Notes under the pieces: model-generated | The model's database searches: none | What the model was told of the DNA's origin: nothing | What the model saw: only the letters and a program-made list of their open reading frames with translations | Shown: positions 59,401-64,000 of the stretch, piece after piece | Layout of the letters: each line of letters starts with the position of its first letter | How positions within the stretch are numbered: position 1 is the stretch's first letter | Program-made: the position numbers and the translations under genes | Origin: Agriotes lineatus | Taxonomy: Eukaryota; Arthropoda; Insecta; Coleoptera; Elateridae | Assembly: GCA_940337035.1 (NCBI GenBank) | Contig: OW679195.1 | Location: 174,688,015-174,752,014 of the forward strand | Length of the DNA stretch: 64,000 nt | Direction: 5' to 3'

Positions 59401-59830
59401 TGTACACATCTTGTGATTTGGATAAAAGGCATTGCAGTCGCTGGTAGTGGACCTCAGTGGGCTTCGTATTGGAAGTTGTAGACATCTTGTGATTTGGATA
59501 AAAAGTACTGTAGTCGCTGGTAATGGACTTTATTGAGTTTATTGTTGGAGATTGTGGACATCTTGCCATATTTGGATAGAGGGCATTGCGGTCACTGGTA
59601 GTAGACCTCATCGAGCTTCCTATTGGAAGTGGTAGACATCGTGTGATTTGGATAAAAGGCATTGCAGACACTGGTGGTGGACCTCACCGAGCTTCGTACT
59701 GGGAGTTGTAAACATCCTGTGATTTGCATAAAAGTCATTGTAGTGACGGGTAGTAGATCTTATTGGGCTTCTTGTTGAAGATTATAGACATCTTGTTACA
59801 TTTGGATAGAGAGCATTGCAGTCACTGGTA
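50421..59830. repeat. Satellite array of 75-78-bp monomers, about 120 copies
   Basis: Tandem monomers of 75, 76, 76 and 78 bp. Each contains the box gtcactggtagtgga (core CACTGGTAGTG, an inverted CACT/AGTG) and a second conserved stretch gttgtagacatcttgtgaat. Four successive types (for example gagcttcgtattgaaag, gagcttcttattgaaag, gagtttctcgttggaga, gagctacttattgaaag) make a higher-order unit of about 305 bp, seen clearly at 52181/52486 and 55618/55923. A block from about 51420 to 54830 is repeated from about 54860 to 58270. Divergence rises toward the right edge (59380-59830). Minus-strand frames of about 77 codons recur once per tetramer, but 305 is not divisible by three and the frames end at every unit, so I do not consider them coding. 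Confidence 0.93.
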
Positions 59831-60429
59831 GTTAATTACACCTATACTTGGATTGGTGCGCAGTTGAAAGTAATGCGATTACTGCAGACCGAGCGCATTC
59901 AGTGTTGAGTTAAGAGGCTGTACTTGCATGGGTGTTCTAAAACTTCTGTGAGCAAACGGAGTATTCTTGGTTCAACGTGCTTGGAGAAGTAACAATTACA
60001 GGTATTCGTTAAATGATCTAAAAGTAAAAAGTTGTAATAAAGTGAATAAGATATTTAATGGAACTACTTACATTTTCCATGTTTTCAAATGATAATAATT
60101 GTAATAAATATGATTTCGACTGACTTTTTACTTTCATAATTTTTGACGTTGACAGTTGTAGAACTGTCATATTTTTTTAAAGTAAGAAACGACTATCAAG
60201 TGTAATAATTTTGATCATGCATAAGCTTGGATTGAGAGTGATTGTTCTGCTGAAGCTAGAAAATTTATTAAATAACTTTATATTAAAAGGCATATATTTT
60301 ATATAAATTCATCTAAACAGAAATTTGTTCTAATCTAAAAATTCATACCATACAGGCTTATATCATCTTTGATCTACCCGAACTGGTTAAATTAAACATA
60401 CTAGATAGCATCAATAAAGGCAAAGTAAG
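59831..60429. other. Intergenic right of the satellite
   Basis: The array ends abruptly at ggtagttaattacacc. After that I see no gene or element ends. The expected last exon of Gr locus 3 is not here. Confidence 0.45.
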
Positions 60430-60840
60430 GGGTATAGCAATATATACATTCAGTGCAACGCACAACAATCGAACGATGAAATAGGAAGCATTTCTAGAAA
60501 AACTAAAAGAATTATTGAAACAGATCAAATGGGACGTTGGGCTTTGTGAAACAAGTCTTCCTGGAGACAGAAATATACCACTGAAGTACGATCAAGTTTT
60601 ATATCAACTCAGTTCTGATACCAATCACTATATTGGCGGCGCAGCCTTTATATTCAACAAGAAAGGTAAACGACTGTAACAAAATACCGAGCAGTCAAAT
60701 CATATAGTATACATTACAATCAAGATATCAGATCGATATGACATGAAGATAATCCATAGATACGCACCAACAAGCTCATCTGAGAATGATGAAGCGGACC
60801 ATTTTACGAAGACAACAAAAGCAAAAAGTTTTTGTGGCGT
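60430..60840 (+). pseudogene. RTE-like LINE endonuclease fragment
   Basis: A forward frame with two internal stops reads FLEKLKELLKQIKWDVGLCE, then TSLPGDRN (the ET of the endonuclease active site is in LCETS), HYIGGAAFIFNKKGKRL, YITIKISDRYDMKIIHRYAP and TSSSEN. This is the N-terminal endonuclease of RTE-type LINEs. It fades after about 60840. The open frame continuing to 61064 has no recognisable content. Confidence 0.7.
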
Positions 60841-61166
60841 ATATGTTCAAATGTTTATTAGGGTGCTTTTGGAATTTTAAAATCATGTATATTACAACAT
60901 CAGAAAGTATGAAGTTATTATTTGACATTTGTTACAAGATGAGGTATTCATCTTCTTCTTTTTCTGCAGTCTTTGGAAATATTTTCATTGCGTTTATTGT
61001 GGAAAGTTTTGATCACGATTATGATCACGTTGCGAAATTAGCCTCTGTCAGCCACTGTCTATAAAATGCCATTGACAAGAATTAAGTATAATTTTCTGGT
61101 GTTATAATACACAACTTTAAAACTCTAAAGGTATCTTTGATGAACTTTCTTTTTATTCATACTATA

Positions 61167-62354
61167 CAGGGTGTTCAGTAAAGAATGGGACACCGATTAG
61201 TCATAGATTACTTACGTTATAATAAATCAATTAAACCTAATATACGTTAGTACGTTAGTATAAAGTTCCTTCAGTAAGAAGTTATAAGGCCTTGAAGTTC
61301 AATTTGTTATTATTTATTTTTTTGTTAATTTCCACAAATGTAGAGATACCGATTTGAATTTTGGTATACATACTTACTATTATGTGCTGCACTAATAGGA
61401 AAATGATTTATAAACTATATTTAACTGTAAGGGGCACTTTACCTACCTTTCAAAATTTGTTTACCTCTAACTTCGTTATCTGCAACATTTTTTAAAATTT
61501 TAGGATATTATCTGAAAGAAAATTAAAAAAACAAAAATAATGTACTCTTAGTTCTTAAGCCTAAAAGCAACCGTTTAGCTTAAAATGCCTATCAAAATTT
61601 TTGATTGTCATTACGACGTGCAATTATCAAGTGGCCATGATCACAAAATCAGTGGGTAATGATTGTAATCTAGTAAACAACAACAAGAAATCAATTAATG
61701 ACGTTGGTGACATCAGTTTTTTTCTTTCGTGCTTACGAAAATGCTGCGACATAACGAACCTTTCAGCATTAGAGAATTCGTTATGTAGAGGCATTTTCTT
61801 AAACACAAAAGAACACATTTTTATGTCACTATGTCATTAACTGAATTATCATTGGTTTTTACTAGATGACCTTTGTTTTTGTGATCATGGCTACTTGATA
61901 ATTGCACGTCTTAATGAGAACCAAAAACCTTTGATGGGCATTTTAAGGTAAACGGTTGCTTTTAGGCTTAAGAACTAACAGTACATTATTTTTGTGCTTT
62001 TTAATTCTCTTTCAGACAATAATCTAAAAATTAAAAAAAAATTACAGATAACGAAGTTAGAGTTAAAAAAATATTTCAAAGATTGGTAAAGTGCCTCTTA
62101 CAGTCAAGTCTAATTTATGAAAATGTTTGTATTAGTGCATTACATAATAGTAAGCATGTGTATACCGGATTTCAAATCGATGTCTCTACATTTGTGGAAA
62201 TTAACAAAAAAATAAAAAATAAAAAATTCAACTTCAAAGCCCTATAACTTCTTACTGAAGGAACTTTGTACTAAGGTATATTAGGTTTAATTGATTTATT
62301 ATAACGTAAGGAATCTATGGCTAATCGGTGTCTCACTCTTTACCGAACACCCTG
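61167..62354. mobile_element. TA-flanked palindromic element, 1.19 kb
   Basis: Ends cagggtgttcagtaaaga and tctttaccgaacaccctg, flanked by TA. The two arms, each near 590 bp, pair along their length: cctaaaagcaaccgttt (61560) with aaacggttgcttttagg (61950), and gacgtgcaattatcaagtgg (61615) with tacttgataattgcacgtc (61893). The centre, near 61762, is itself a hairpin (cataacgaa...ttcgttatg). Arms differ at many positions, so it is older than the 15-kb palindrome. Frames on both strands at 61601-61840 are the palindrome's mirror images, not genes. Confidence 0.85.
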
Positions 62355-62599
62355 TATAATTGATATTGTTTTTTGGGTATTTCTCACCACTACAAAATTA
62401 AACATATTAATTCACAAACATTTCGGGAAAATAATTTGTTCCAGTTTTCAACGACAATGTGTAATAATAAAAAAAACAATGAAAACTTTTTACTATAGAT
62501 TGACTACCCTTTACTTAAAACATAACATAAATGGAACACGTAATGTTTATAAATTTTTAATTACTGCTCGAATTAAAAAACGGTCTGAAATTGTTTAAT
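62355..62599. other. Intergenic, no feature seen
   Basis: AT-rich; the short frame crossing it begins inside the palindrome's end and is not credible. Confidence 0.4.
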
Positions 62600-63560
62600 A
62601 GTTCGCAGTGCATTTTGGAATAATCTTGAAAATGGTTTGATCCTATTCTTCTAACGTTCATTTGCAGTACTCTCGCCATCTTTGCATTGGTCTGCTTAAA
62701 TAATCTCTGTTCTATGGGTTTACCTTCTTTTTCTCTCTTTGCCAGCCGTTTATCGTTCATTTTTCCTAGGTTTCTCTCCAGCCCTTTCTTCGTTTCCTTA
62801 TCCGTTTTCCTATGTTTTAGAGATTGCTTCTCCCGAATAGCTCTTGGTTCCGTATTCTGTCTCGTAGCGTTTTTCCATGTTTTCTTTTCATTTCTGCAAT
62901 TTGTCATAATTAGTCTCAAAGCACATTTCTACTTTACTGTCTGCTGATATATATTTGTTTTTCCAGATCAAGTGCTTCATGCATCCTTTAACAGGGGCAG
63001 CTTTATGTGTTTGGGTTCTGGTTTGCTTCTCCAGTCTTCCATTGCTAGTTATTTCTACGCCGAGGTAGTTGAAGTCCATGATTGGTTCCATCACTTTTCG
63101 GTCTATTCTAGCTTATATATTGTTAGGTCATTGGCAATCACCATACACTAAGTTTTATGTGGATTTATAATAATGTACATGTTTTTGCTGTTAGCTAAAT
63201 ATGCGAGCAGCCTTTACAAATCGTTTTTGCTTTCTACCATCAACACGGCGTCATCCGACGTTGTTTATACTAATATATGCTTTGTGTTTTGGAAAAGTCG
63301 CTATTATTCTACTTATAATTAGATTAAATAAAAGGTTCTGGAGAATATCCTTCTCGAATGTCTATGCTAACTGATACTTCATTAGTTAACTGATGTTCTA
63401 CTCTGATTTAAGATGTACAGTGAGTGTGTTACGTTTTTCCCTCCGAATTTAACTTTAGTCCTGGTAATTAATTCTGATCGTTGAAGATTTTTATTAATTT
63501 GAGATAGGTTCAAACCGGTTATTATTATATTTCTACCTCGAGTAGCACAGTCAAAAAAAT
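62600..63560 (-). pseudogene. RTE-like LINE reverse transcriptase remnant
   Basis: On the minus strand, pieces in different frames read SIDIREGYSPEPFI (motif B' region), then a damaged palm and IIINPHKT, and at 62960-63094 MDFNYLGVEITSNGRLEKQT and CMKHLIWKNKYISADSKVEM. This matches the FxYLGxxITSxGxLxxEI...NxxIWxNKYxxxxxKxxIY block of RTE LINEs. The lysine/arginine-rich frame at 62557-62919 may be its derailed C-terminus. Many stops; nonfunctional. Confidence 0.65.
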
Positions 63561-64000
63561 TTTTTACGAATTCTTAAATGTTAATAGTCAGGAAAACACA
63601 ATATATTTACAACGATATATTATTTTTAACTATATATACAAAATAATCGATAGTTCTTAGTAAATGAATTGTATATCAATAAAAACAACAAATTTCTCTG
63701 GAGACGTGTTTCTTCTGTTTCCTAGTGAACTACAACACACTTAGCACCTAAGTATCGGTGATGGCAGCACTTGACCGGGAGTGAAGGATGTATTTCGGCC
63801 TTGTATGTCGAATGTCCGAAACACGGCTTCGGAGATAATTGGTTCGTTTACACTTAGTGCTTTGCAAATATGCGCGGTGAAATTTGCTCGATTTTAGCGG
63901 GCAAATAGAATTGACAGCTCCGATCTTTGCAACAACCTCCAGGTTCGGGCTCCAGTGGCTTATTTCGCCATCGGGGCTACAGGAAGACGTCGTTGAACGT
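63561..64000. other. Window end, GC-richer 63740-64000
   Basis: The last 260 bases are more GC-rich than their surroundings and include tttgctcgattttagcgggc and ctccagtggcttatttcgcc. They could be the edge of a gene or retroelement beyond the window; no frame or motif supports either. Confidence 0.3.

Noticed and set aside
50440..59671. About twenty similar 70-97-codon minus-strand frames (e.g. 52181-52414) as a tandem gene family
   Set aside because: They are the satellite read through three monomers. The unit of about 305 bp is not a multiple of three, frames break in every unit, and indels of single bases are common.
50421..59830. CRISPR-like array, because of regular repeats
   Set aside because: Contiguous diverged monomers without unique spacers, in a eukaryotic context: a satellite.
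60786..61064. A 92-codon frame as a possible Gr last exon
   Set aside because: It lacks the SKxSEEA and TYFxVYxQL features of the two known last exons and begins inside an RTE endonuclease remnant.
61601..61840. Small frames on both strands near 61.7 kb
   Set aside because: They lie across the centre of a palindromic element and change between its two arms.

Overview
This window looks like AT-rich, repeat-dense nuclear DNA from an insect. The evidence is three gustatory-receptor (7tm_7) loci with phase-0 GT-AG introns, plus insect-type LINEs (CR1-like, Jockey-like, RTE-like), Tc1/mariner, hAT and pogo elements, tRNA- and 5S-derived SINEs and a long satellite. A beetle is my best guess, but nothing here fixes the order. 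There is no bacterial, plasmid or CRISPR signal, and most short reading frames are chance or lie in repeats.

Layout. (1) 1-16905: three old, diverged tandem copies (A, B, C) of a noncoding segment, in the same orientation. Length differences come largely from transposons inserted in single copies: a hAT element in A and a 0.8-kb palindrome in C, with matching empty sites in the other copies. (2) 17107-21150: a CR1-like LINE on the minus strand with both ORFs open, abutting the first receptor locus. (3) 21165-22765: Gr locus 1, lacking its N-terminal half. (4) 22766-37500: a TE graveyard holding a full-length but broken Jockey-like LINE with a target-site duplication (27221-31383), a DNA transposon with a 4-bp TSD and internal repeated boxes, palindromic elements, and SINEs. 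(5) 37542-41526: Gr locus 2, a pseudogene whose intron holds a young RTE insertion with a 12-bp TSD and a pogo/Tigger-type element. (6) 43259-45105: a mariner-like element with scrambled transposase pieces. (7) 47160-48047: Gr locus 3, with an intact first coding exon but no last exon in view. (8) 50421-59830: about 9.4 kb of 75-78-bp satellite monomers in roughly 305-bp tetramers, with a further 3.4-kb duplication. (9) 59831-64000: RTE fragments and a 1.2-kb TA-flanked palindrome.

The only host protein-coding content I can support is the Gr cluster. The three loci share one gene structure: a long first coding exon ending at the same Trp-Gln-Phe|GTAAGT donor, then (loci 1 and 2) a short last exon carrying TM7. 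Loci 1 and 2 are close paralogs and both look broken; locus 3 is more diverged and is the only candidate for a working receptor. No previously undescribed biochemical system is evident. The most unusual structures are the satellite hierarchy, the family of small fold-back elements, and the three-copy ancient tandem segment.
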